From Plotosus lineatus (taxonomy: Eukaryota; Chordata; Actinopteri; Siluriformes; Plotosidae), in contig CM045746.1 of the NCBI GenBank assembly GCA_024760905.1, positions 13,195,466 through 13,259,465 of the forward strand: a stretch of DNA of 64,000 nt, written 5' to 3'. The notes under the pieces are model-generated. The model was not told the DNA's origin and ran no database searches. It saw only the letters and a list, made by a program, of their open reading frames with translations. The stretch's first letter is position 1. Every line of letters begins with the position of its first letter. The translations under genes and the position numbers were made by a program. This document shows, in pieces, positions 61,901 to 64,000 of the stretch.

Positions 61901-62312
61901 ATTATCATCCATCTATCAGGCTTTAATGCACATTGGCCTAATACATTAAAAATGGGGGAGAAACTATTTTTTCTAAATCTGCAGAAAATGTAAAATTATA
62001 TTTTATCTGTAATGTGCGAGAGAACTATTCACTTGGTGTGGTATTTGTAGAAACACTTAGCTATCTGTAATAAACAAACTCAGCTGTTAGCCACCTATGC
62101 TAACGTTTGACAGCTCTCCTCTTACCTGACACACTGCGCTTATCCCGTTTTTTAGCCTTTTTCTCGTTAAAGCCCAAAGTCTCCGTCAGCCCCGAAGCAC
62201 CACTGTTTATTTCTGCCTGGGTCGAAACGCGAAAAGCCAGTTTCTCCTTCTTCTTATCTTCATTTTCAGTCTCTTTTTCATCTCCAAGCCCTGTCGCGAC
62301 CGAGTCCGCCAT
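27137..62312 (-). CDS. tapt1: tapt1, complete gene (14 coding exons)
   Basis: TAPT1 is a conserved multi-pass membrane protein of the ER/centrosome-cilium system, related to yeast Emp65; human variants cause a severe skeletal dysplasia with ciliary defects (known). Fourteen minus-strand exons join in frame to 1698 nt including the stop, giving 565 residues, close to the human length. Landmarks seen: an acidic/basic soluble N-terminus (residues 1-62); the conserved LTRGYFLEHNEAKYTERRER block in exon 2; hydrophobic segments near residues 108-145, 160-185, 237-258, 312-325, 331-345 and 402-435; and a conserved C-terminus ending RFTICGNRID. Every junction has GT..AG and matching phase. Introns are 12091, 151, 5571, 6041, 347, 93, 2278, 149, 4399, 1353, 140, 143 and 722 bp. 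No lesion was seen. The a/b teleost paralogue cannot be assigned. Confidence 0.96.
27642..27995 (+). mobile_element. Full-length family B SINE in tapt1 intron 13
   Basis: Head GGCAGCACGATGGCATAATC, then GTTTCTGTGTGGAGTTTGC, GCGTGGGTTTCCTCC and a tail ending CCCTAATTAGGATTAAATGA + (ATGA)n. It shares its last ~100 bp with the L2-tail version of family C. Confidence 0.85.
28092..28255 (-). CDS. tapt1: tapt1 exon 13 (residues 434-488, plus 1 nt)
   Basis: It encodes MITLKVLNSIVLLGKSC..., then KEANMEEKLF and a Ser/Arg-rich variable linker. The acceptor TGCAG abuts a ~60-bp TG repeat. The donor CCCA|GTAACT was chosen because it is the only nearby GT with the phase that exon 14 needs. The exact 3' boundary is slightly less certain than the others. 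Confidence 0.88.
28259..28321. repeat. (CA)n at the tapt1 exon 13 acceptor
   Basis: About 31 CA units, read as (TG)n in the transcript, directly 5' of the CAG acceptor. They make up almost half of the 143-bp intron 12. Confidence 0.96.
28399..28475 (-). CDS. tapt1: tapt1 exon 12 (residues 409-433, plus 2 nt)
   Basis: It encodes LIRVVTSSVKIHGALSIVCV followed by ILFYF, a membrane helix. The acceptor ATAAG follows a C-rich pyrimidine tract. The donor is GTAAGT after TTTTGG. Confidence 0.92.
28616..28684 (-). CDS. tapt1: tapt1 exon 11 (residues 386-408)
   Basis: It encodes AYTDYSDSVSRRMGFIPLPL followed by ALL. The acceptor is TCCCTAG, with a long pyrimidine run, and the donor is GTAACA, phase 0. 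Confidence 0.95.
28975..29700 (+). mobile_element. Rex3/RTE-like LINE fragment in tapt1 intron 10
   Basis: The plus strand encodes MCFVDLEKAFDRVLWAILWG, PVRVGVYQGCPLSPILFVIF, a decayed catalytic box (SDDDDDVLLL instead of FADDVVLL), FKYLGVLFTSEGRIEWEI and TLWVVT-region remnants. The motif order matches Rex3-type RT. Frames are broken. DNA at 28860-28925 may belong to the same element, rearranged. Confidence 0.75.
30038..30097 (-). CDS. tapt1: tapt1 exon 10 (residues 366-385)
   Basis: A 60-nt exon encoding VYGEYRASLAFDLVSSRQKN; human has Ser in place of the Gly. The acceptor is GATTGCAG and the donor GTAAGT. It is easily missed by length alone; phase and protein identity fix it. Confidence 0.95.
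30098..32337. other. tapt1 intron 9, proximal part
   Basis: AT-rich intronic sequence with no repeat family or second gene recognised. Confidence 0.5.
32338..32596 (-). mobile_element. 5'-truncated family C SINE, RTE tail, 18-bp TSD
   Basis: The tail and body are present and the tRNA-like head is missing; it stops at CAGTTAGCCGCACTGGGG. A perfect 18-bp repeat gcacaataatgtacacag lies at 32320-32337 and 32597-32614, so the truncated copy is an original insertion. Confidence 0.93.
33025..33089. repeat. (GT)n microsatellite
   Basis: About 31 GT units in tapt1 intron 9. The region 33095-33690 beside it holds no recognised element. Confidence 0.95.
33690..33930 (-). mobile_element. tRNA-derived SINE, family D
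   Basis: The reverse complement starts GGGGCTCCCGGGTAGCACAT, with B-box-like GCAAGTTCGAATCC, and continues GAGCTAATTGGCCAAGCTCT, the same as the copy at 9965-10240. Confidence 0.75.
34497..34606 (-). CDS. tapt1: tapt1 exon 9 (residues 329-365)
   Basis: It encodes DHLWVLLPDVCMVIASEMAV and ends FITKFNDIPAD. The acceptor is GATTTTAG and the donor GTGAGT, phase 0. Intron 8 is 149 bp. Confidence 0.96.
34756..34836 (-). CDS. tapt1: tapt1 exon 8 (residues 302-328, plus 1 nt)
   Basis: It encodes DIKERFTNYVLLLIVCLRNM and ends FSWNP. The acceptor is TTTTTCAG and the donor GTACTC, phase 1. Confidence 0.96.
34945..34982. repeat. (CA)n microsatellite
   Basis: About 19 CA units in tapt1 intron 7. Confidence 0.95.
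35247..35463. repeat. P1 MITE end followed by A(n)-(TA)n-(CA)n compound repeat
   Basis: A P1 terminus (GGGATCCCTCGCTACTTCACGC region) runs into ~49 A residues, then (TA)n (35354-35410), then (CA)n broken by CCCCCC. All ~160 bp is low complexity. Confidence 0.85.
35464..36119. mobile_element. pogo-like element with 20-bp TIRs, 656 bp
   Basis: Starts CAGTCGGCCCCCAACTTACG and ends with its inverse, ...CGTTGGGGGCCGACTG|TA. The interior contains two (CT)n tracts, each followed by a near-identical block (GCTG(C/T)GGGCCA(C/T)GC..CAAGACGTG), an internal duplication. Confidence 0.85.
36135..36192. repeat. (ACGT)n then (CATA)/(CA)n
   Basis: Seven ACGT units, a self-complementary repeat, pass into CATA and CA repeats. 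Confidence 0.9.
36511..36578. repeat. (GT)n/(GC)-rich microsatellite
   Basis: (GT)n degenerating into GTGCGT and GCATGC variants, in tapt1 intron 7. Confidence 0.9.
37115..37184 (-). CDS. tapt1: tapt1 exon 7 (residues 279-301, plus 1 nt)
   Basis: It encodes FVEIKGSVFKKFEKNNLFQM followed by SNS, essentially identical to human. The acceptor is TTTTCAG and the donor GTGAGT. Confidence 0.96.
37278..37375 (-). CDS. tapt1: tapt1 exon 6 (residues 246-278)
   Basis: It encodes FLHAILIMVQATTLNVAFN and ends IMMSNN. The acceptor is GCTTCAG and the donor GTGAGT, phase 0. It is separated from exon 7 by a 93-bp intron. Confidence 0.96.
37723..37858 (-). CDS. tapt1: tapt1 exon 5 (residues 201-245, plus 1 nt)
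   Basis: It encodes VADRLFSSFGQDILDALYW, then ATEPKERKRAHIG and the start of a membrane helix. The donor is TATGTCT|GTATCC, chosen because it restores the VFLHA reading across to exon 6 as in human. The acceptor is TTTATAG. Confidence 0.95.
37896..38520 (+). mobile_element. pogo/Tigger-like fragments beside tapt1 exon 5
   Basis: It starts TA|CAGTAGGCCCTTGATTATTCG. An ORF from 38227 reads MGPKKVIPGVSEKKKRAHGM, then SDIAKEYGRNLSTIGTILKQ, a helix-turn-helix like the N-terminal DNA-binding domain of Tigger/CENP-B-type transposases. The right end (ACGGAATTAATCGGTTCC on the other strand) does not match the left TIR, so two element pieces are probably joined. Confidence 0.7.
38746..38790. repeat. 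(AT)n microsatellite
   Basis: About 21 AT units directly before a SINE head. Confidence 0.95.
38792..39145 (+). mobile_element. Full-length family C SINE with RTE tail
   Basis: Head GGGGCAGTGGTGGTCTAGTG to tail AACCGAAAGGAAGACAGACA. It ends immediately before the 5' end of the RTE LINE in the same orientation. Confidence 0.9.
39146..42161 (+). mobile_element. RTE-clade LINE, copy 2 (dead)
   Basis: Closely similar to copy 1. The endonuclease ORF (39249-39863) stops at TGA in ...ADFN. There is an internal deletion near 40090-40100 (the segment between NLKEVSD and GEEGK is missing), small indels near 40790, and stop codons at 41479-41481 and after 41919. RT motif C reads FADDIVI. The 3' end is GGGAAAAGTCGAAAGG + (GAA)n. 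Confidence 0.9.
43062..43105. repeat. (ATT)n microsatellite
   Basis: ATT units passing into AAT units, in tapt1 intron 4. A shorter run lies at 43378-43402. Confidence 0.9.
43170..43376 (-). mobile_element. Family B SINE in tapt1 intron 4
   Basis: The reverse complement begins GGCAGCACGGTGGTGTAGTG, then CCTGGGTTCGAATCC and GGGTTTCCTCCGGGTACTCC, and stops within the AATTGGC block. Well conserved head with intact B box. Confidence 0.85.
43900..44062 (-). CDS. tapt1: tapt1 exon 4 (residues 146-200)
   Basis: The acceptor TGTGTAG directly follows a (TG)n tract. The exon encodes GSRILQPAQVCDVLKG, a membrane segment and the conserved MMYHLIRGQSVIKLYIIYN motif. The donor after CTGGAG is GTAAGA, phase 0. 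Confidence 0.96.
44065..44085. repeat. (CA)n at the tapt1 exon 4 acceptor
   Basis: Ten CA units, (TG)n in the transcript, immediately upstream of the TAG acceptor of exon 4. Confidence 0.95.
45301..45348. repeat. (CA)n microsatellite
   Basis: About 24 CA units followed by (AT)5, just left of the intact P1 MITE. Confidence 0.95.
45364..45810 (-). mobile_element. pogo-like MITE P1, intact 447-bp copy
   Basis: Both ends are present: TA|CAGGAATATCTCACTTTCC on the left and AAGTAGCGAGGGATCCCTG|TA on the right. The TIRs are imperfect. The interior is AT-rich and non-coding. This copy defines the family boundaries used elsewhere. Confidence 0.85.
46584..48477 (-). mobile_element. RTE-clade LINE, copy 3, 5'-truncated, 16-bp TSD
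   Basis: It contains RT and C-terminal regions only (48477 down to 46584); the endonuclease is absent. The direct repeat tgtgatagaaatgtaa at 46568-46583 and 48478-48493 is perfect. ORF pieces: 48033-48233, 47580-47981 and 46474-47373 (FADDIVI near the start of the last). Part of the RT core near 47650 is deleted. Located in tapt1 intron 3. Confidence 0.92.
48791..48990 (+). mobile_element. hAT-like element end
   Basis: CAGTGCTTCTCAAATAGTGG followed by GCGCAC...GGGGGG resembles the terminal sequence of a fish hAT family. The other end was not found, so the boundary is arbitrary. Confidence 0.45.
49634..49752 (-). CDS. tapt1: tapt1 exon 3 (residues 107-145, plus 2 nt)
   Basis: The acceptor is CCGTAG. 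The exon encodes LMIFGFFLCLDAFLYVFTLL followed by a second hydrophobic stretch ending LPCCGL: one or two membrane helices. The donor is GTAACA. Intron 2 is only 151 bp. Confidence 0.94.
49904..50034 (-). CDS. tapt1: tapt1 exon 2 (residues 63-106)
   Basis: The acceptor is GCGCAG, preceded by a TG repeat. The exon encodes DLSLLRF..., the YTERRERVYTC segment and ends KELEK. The donor is GTAAGG, phase 0. This is one of the most conserved parts of the family. Confidence 0.96.
50035..50077. repeat. (CA)n at the tapt1 exon 2 acceptor
   Basis: About 15 CA units plus variants; the transcript reads (TG)n...TCTGTGTGCGCAG at the 3' splice site. Confidence 0.95.
50442..51749 (+). mobile_element. Tc1-like transposon, copy 1 (1308 bp, deleted)
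   Basis: TA|CTAGTCATTCTCAAAAAAAT to AATTTTTTGAGAAGGACTAG|TA. The long terminal inverted repeats (~210 bp) carry an inner repeat of the outer end (CTCAACAAATTAGCATATG at 50624-50642), the IR/DR layout. The interior lost ~270 bp relative to copy 2, between GACCTGGCACCTGC and AGTCATTTTTGCAAAAGG. Confidence 0.92.
50771..51472 (+). pseudogene. Tc1 transposase remnant (copy 1)
   Basis: The intact ATG gives MGKTADLTAVQKAIIDTLKQ and a paired-like helix-turn-helix (KEISERIGCSQSAVSRHLSG). The frame then shifts. DESKF carries the first catalytic Asp. The second Asp region ends at the deletion and the third acidic residue is lost. Confidence 0.88.
52259..52297. repeat. (AT)n(AC)n microsatellite
   Basis: About 12 AT units followed by AC units in tapt1 intron 1. 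Confidence 0.9.
52356..52749 (+). mobile_element. Tigger/pogo-like fragment with DNA-binding domain ORF
   Basis: It starts TA|CAGTAGGCCCTTGACTATTC, the same family as 37896. An ORF at 52538-52684 (48 codons) reads MPAKCCAPSQASGKVPKHQK, then VMTLHEKVELLDMIQEGKCF, matching the first helix of CENP-B/Tigger N-terminal domains. It ends at a TGA and at the hAT insertion. Confidence 0.75.
52750..54064. mobile_element. hAT-like element, ~1.3 kb, non-autonomous
   Basis: Left end CAGGGGCTGGCAACCTTTGC; right end, on the other strand, CAGGGGTCAGAAACCCACGG followed by CTCTGGAGCCGC. These are the classic CAGGGGT...GAGCCGC hAT termini. A 105-codon open frame at 53316-53633 is not recognised as transposase. 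A fragment of L2-type SINE tail (53003-53058) lies inside. Confidence 0.75.
54190..54920 (+). mobile_element. Non-LTR retrotransposon 3' fragment with (GAT)n tail
   Basis: Translation gives FCYLDNTISTEGG, the 'LRELLPILTCRTLSLLTRVR' region, VMLYASECWVIRNEE, RRNRLRWFGHTYR, RSRGRPRKT and DRNEWRQQVRATT: the C-terminal part of a LINE reverse transcriptase. It ends in ATGATGATGATGATG. It differs from the RTE and Rex3 copies here; clade not assigned. Confidence 0.75.
54931..55441. mobile_element. pogo-like element end with internal hairpin
   Basis: It starts TA|CAGTGGTACCTTACTTTACG. A ~22-bp tandem repeat (CGCCATTCAAACATTCATACA) lies at 55062-55113. An imperfect inverted repeat of ~95 bp per arm occupies 55190-55286 and 55324-55425 around a (CA)n loop. 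The right terminus is not found before the Tc1 copy at 55442. Confidence 0.6.
55442..56996 (+). mobile_element. Tc1-like transposon, copy 2 (1555 bp)
   Basis: The fullest copy: CTAGTCCTTCTCAAAAAATT to AATTTTTTGAGAAGGACTAG|TA, with IR/DR ends. The left flank is CG rather than TA, next to a CA repeat. The transposase is broken (see separate entry). Confidence 0.92.
55770..56722 (+). pseudogene. Tc1 transposase (copy 2), frameshifted
   Basis: The start codon is changed to ATA relative to copy 1, a 2-nt loss near 55837 shifts the frame, and further shifts follow near 56158 and 56430. The C-terminal part (56285-56722) keeps LAPAHSAKTT, WPANSPDLKPIENLWDIVKR and GFPTKY, which include the second Asp and third (Glu) acidic positions of the DDE domain. 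Confidence 0.9.
57026..57105 (+). mobile_element. Short Tigger-like transposase fragment
   Basis: It matches the ORF at 38227 (VISGASEKKKPAR..., then a frameshifted ILQRNMAKP for IAKEYGRN). It joins directly to P1 MITE sequence. Confidence 0.55.
57106..58372 (-). mobile_element. P1 MITE split by a SINE and another pogo-like piece
   Basis: Left part (ATCAATAAATACATCTTCAA...), continuation at 57487-57655 and right end 58140-58372 (GCGAAGTAGCGAGGGATCCC TG) are P1 sequence. A SINE (57150-57486) and a P2-like piece starting CAGACGCTCCCCAGTTTACA (57659-~58140) interrupt it. Confidence 0.65.
57150..57486 (-). mobile_element. Family C SINE with RTE tail, 16-bp TSD
   Basis: Full tail and body; the head has lost ~20 bp between the B and A boxes. 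Direct repeat gcttataataacaatt at 57134-57149 and 57487-57502, itself P1 MITE sequence. Confidence 0.92.
58373..58440. repeat. (GT)n(AT)n compound microsatellite
   Basis: (GT)12 then (AT)16, between two pogo-like elements. Confidence 0.92.
58442..58911. mobile_element. pogo-like element, ~470 bp
   Basis: Left TA|CAGGGAGTCCTCTGTTTACA; right, other strand, CACGGGGAGCCCTCCGTTTA. Inside, two near-identical blocks (ATTACG(C/T).TCATTA(T/C)GTCTT.TGCGGTTACGTAAACAAA) repeat ~115 bp apart. Confidence 0.65.
58912..58970. repeat. (GT)n(AT)n(AC)n near-palindromic microsatellite
   Basis: GT units, AT units, then AC units, making a self-complementary stretch of ~60 bp. Confidence 0.9.
58971..59600 (+). 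mobile_element. pogo-like element P2, second copy
   Basis: It starts within CGCTCCCCGACTTACGTTTT and matches, in reverse, 42162-42555, including CCTAAATCAATTATTATAAA and a GTTGAACTCGTTTAGAAC block. The right end is not clear. Confidence 0.65.
59642..59987 (-). mobile_element. Full-length family C SINE with RTE tail, 16-bp TSD
   Basis: Complete from tail to head; direct repeat ctatataacatacact at 59626-59641 and 59988-60003. The right repeat abuts and overlaps the end of the Tc1 copy starting at 60002. Confidence 0.92.
60002..61518 (-). mobile_element. Tc1-like transposon, copy 3 (1517 bp)
   Basis: Ends CTAGTCCTTCTAAAAAATTA and AATTTTTTGAGAAGGACCAG|TA, with IR/DR termini. Orientation is opposite to copies 1 and 2. 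A ~35-bp segment after the helix-turn-helix is lost (near 61051). Confidence 0.92.
60274..61189 (-). pseudogene. Tc1 transposase (copy 3), frameshifted
   Basis: It begins MGKTADLTAVQKAIIDTLKQ at 61189 (ATG intact) with the HTH, then breaks at the small deletion. The 60822-60274 frame keeps VMVWGAMSAAGIGPLCFIKG, FQHDLAPAHSAKTT (second catalytic Asp), WPANSPDLNSIENLWDIVKR (third acidic residue, Glu) and ends GFLTKH. It is the longest DDE-domain segment among the three copies. Confidence 0.9.
61519..62125. other. tapt1 intron 1, 5' part
   Basis: AT-rich intronic DNA between Tc1 copy 3 and the exon 1 donor. No element recognised. Confidence 0.5.
62126..62312 (-). CDS. tapt1: tapt1 exon 1 (residues 1-62, plus 1 nt)
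   Basis: It begins at an ATG in the context AAGATGGCGGA and encodes a charged N-terminus containing LTETLGF, a motif shared with human TAPT1. It ends TCAG followed by the donor GTAAGA, phase 1. Confidence 0.93.
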
Positions 62313-62318
62313 CTTGGC
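62305..62318 (-). promoter_or_regulatory. YY1-like motif over the tapt1 start codon
   Basis: The minus strand reads CCAAGATGGCGGA, matching the AAGATGGCGGC core recognised by YY1, which is often placed at start codons of housekeeping genes (known). The flank up to about 62400 is CpG-containing and has no TATA box. Function is inferred. Confidence 0.5.
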
Positions 62319-62394
62319 TCAACTCCCATCGAGAGCGGACGTAATGTGTGACGTCATTACGCATGAGCGCTTCTTGGTTGTTGTAGTGAATCTG

Positions 62395-63025
62395 TCGGGG
62401 CGGAAGGTGATGTAGTCGTAAGCACGTTCATCTCACAGCAAGAAGGTTCTTGGGTTGAATCCCGGGCGAACGGAAGTCGTCATTGTGTGGCGTGTGCATG
62501 TTCCCTCGTGCTTACGTGGCTTTCCTCCACGTATTCCGCTTTCAGTTCAAAAATTGGGCTGATTACCTTTCCCTGGGTGTGTGAGTTTGATGGTCTGAAG
62601 AGGTCTGTTCAGGGTGTACTCAACCCTCAACCCAGTGTTGGCTGAAATAGGCTCCAACCTCCCCAGAATCAAGCAGTTCGGAAAATGAGTGAAAGAGTGG
62701 TTTCCATATGGGATGGGATGGTGTTCATCATCTTCCCCTCCCAGCAAGAAGGTTCTGGGTCCTGCTCCCAGGCTCTGCAAGGGTGTGTCTGTGTGGAGTT
62801 TGTATGTTCACCCTGTGCTTATGGGTTTTCTTCCACCGACATGCAAATCAGGTTCATTGGCTGTTCCAACTTGCACCCAGGTGTGAGTGTGAATGGTTCT
62901 GTGTGTTGCCCTGAAACACCCTGGCAAGCTGTTCAGTATGTCCCTTGCTTTTGCCCAGAGATGGCTGAGATAGGCCATCCGGCCAGACCCTAGTAGAATT
63001 AAGCAGTTTGGCAAATAAAAGAGAC
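62395..63025 (+). mobile_element. Two tandem family B SINEs in the tapt1 5' flank
   Basis: The first copy (62395-62697) has GGTGATGTAGTCGTAAGCAC, TGGGTTGAATCCCGGGC and a tail with CTCCAACCTCCCC...AAGCAG. The second (62698-63025) repeats the same order (CAGCAAGAAGGTTCTGGGTC; GTGTGTCTGTGTGGAGTTTG) with a decayed head. The first begins ~80 bp upstream of the tapt1 ATG, so it may overlap the 5' UTR or promoter. Confidence 0.75.
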
Positions 63026-63190
63026 AGTGGATGTTTCTGTAAGAAAGGGTTGAATAGACAGCTGCTTCTGTAATATCAGAGATAAACTACTGTCAACGAC
63101 TACAGCCGCCGCCCGCTGCAGTGCCGCAGAACGCAACAGTCTTAATTTGCAAAATAGTCTTACGTTTAAATTTCATCTGTTTGTATGATT

Positions 63191-63345
63191 GATGGGGCAG
63201 TAATGGCTTGGCGGAAGAGTGCTGGGTTACTGATCGAGGTTGGGGGTTCATGCCCCACTATAAGCAGGTGGTGACTGCTGTCCTACCAGTGCAACTAACT
63301 GGGTTACAAAGGCCGGCCATGTCTTTCACTGTCCGTGGACGACCG
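63191..63345 (+). mobile_element. Family C SINE, head fragment
   Basis: GGGGCAGTAATGGCTTGGCG, B-box-like GGTTCATGCCCCAC and the AACTGGGTTACAAAGGCCGG body, ending at CACTGTCCGTGG. Confidence 0.72.
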
Positions 63346-63383
63346 TGGCTAATTGTCTGTTCTAGATTGCCACAGATGTGAGT

Positions 63384-64000
63384 ACAGGGATCTCTCGCTA
63401 CTTCAATTCATGAACAAAACAAAAACAACCCAAACCCGCCCCCACCAAAACTAGTTACATTTTTGTGAGTTGAGCATCTGCGTGCATGCGAACGCGTCTG
63501 TATGTGTGTGTATTTATATTTTATTTACATCTTATACGTTATTGTTGAATGTTTAAATGTTATTATAAGCATTTATAGCGTTGAATATGTATTTATTGAT
63601 ATTATATACACATACTGTATACATGTACATCTGGGGCAGTGGTGGTCTAGTGGTATAGGGCGCTGGATCGCTAATCCAAAGGTTGGGGGTTCGAGTCCCA
63701 CTCTCCACAAGGTTGTCACTGTCCCCCCAGTGCAGTTAACTGGGTTATCAAAGGCGGGCCATGTCTCTCACTGTCTATGGTGAGAGGTTCATGTAAAAGA
63801 ACCATTGCTGACTTGCTAAAAACGGTTGTGACAGGAAGGGCATCCGACGTAAAAAAAAACCTCTGCCAAATCAAAACGTGCGAATCAGATGATTCGCTGT
63901 GGCGACTCCCGAGCAAAAAGTGGAAAAAAGCCGAAAGGAAGACAGACAGACTGTATACATGTACGTATATGTCAGTCAGGGCGGGTTGGGGGGGGGGGGG
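63384..64000 (+). mobile_element. P1 MITE containing a SINE, cut by the window end
   Basis: It begins TA|CAGGGATCTCTCGCTACTTC and continues with the P1 interior to 63628. After the SINE it resumes (GTACGTATATGTCAGTCAGG) into a G run at the window edge. Confidence 0.75.
63629..63949 (+). mobile_element. Family C SINE with RTE tail, 15-bp TSD
   Basis: Head GGGGCAGTGGTGGTCTAGTG, B box GGTTCGAGTCCCAC, tail GCCGAAAGGAAGACAGACAG. A short internal deletion removes the AAGAGTAGGCTGCAAAG block. Direct repeat actgtatacatgtac at 63614-63628 and 63950-63964, in P1 MITE sequence. Confidence 0.9.

Noticed and set aside
1..64000. CRISPR arrays, bacterial operons or a new defence system
   Set aside because: The sequence is vertebrate, with spliced genes and retroposons. 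The regular repeats present are microsatellites and a VNTR with no spacer structure.

Overview
The window is nuclear DNA from a bony fish, almost certainly a teleost. It is intron-rich and AT-rich with many CA/GT microsatellites. It carries transposon types typical of fish: Tc1 elements with IR/DR termini, RTE and Rex3-like LINEs, several tRNA-headed SINE families, and many small pogo-like and hAT-like elements. I could not determine the species.

Two protein-coding genes are present, both on the minus strand. (1) tapt1 (transmembrane anterior posterior transformation 1) is complete, with 14 coding exons from an ATG at 62312 to a TGA at 27137. All exons join in frame with canonical GT/AG sites and give an intact 565-residue protein, close to the human length. 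(2) prom1 (prominin-1) has only its first coding exon here (14234 to 13985). The remaining exons must lie left of position 1, so 1..13984 is most simply prom1 intron 1. The order and strand of PROM1 and TAPT1 match the human 4p15.32 locus, which supports both calls.

Layout. 1..13984: prom1 intron 1, with stacked SINEs, a hAT-like foldback element containing SINE arms, two copies of an unclassified DNA transposon, a degenerate ~260-bp tandem repeat and a 0.9-kb GATA/GACA tract. 13985..14600: prom1 exon 1 and a CpG-rich promoter region, followed by a hybrid VNTR (14640..15165). 15200..27136: intergenic DNA with a pogo-like element split by a near-full-length RTE LINE. 27137..62312: tapt1, whose introns hold most of the transposons. 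Intron 1 (12.1 kb) contains three Tc1 copies. 62313..64000: tapt1 5' flank, with tandem SINEs and another nested SINE.

Every transposon ORF seen is broken, so only tapt1 and prom1 exon 1 are functional coding sequence. The main observations are: three tapt1 acceptors formed by long TG repeats; one SINE head carried on two different LINE-type tails, one of which resembles the RTE LINE's 5' end joined to its 3' end; many target-site duplications that give an order of nested insertions; the foldback element; and an intronic hairpin of about 95 bp per arm.
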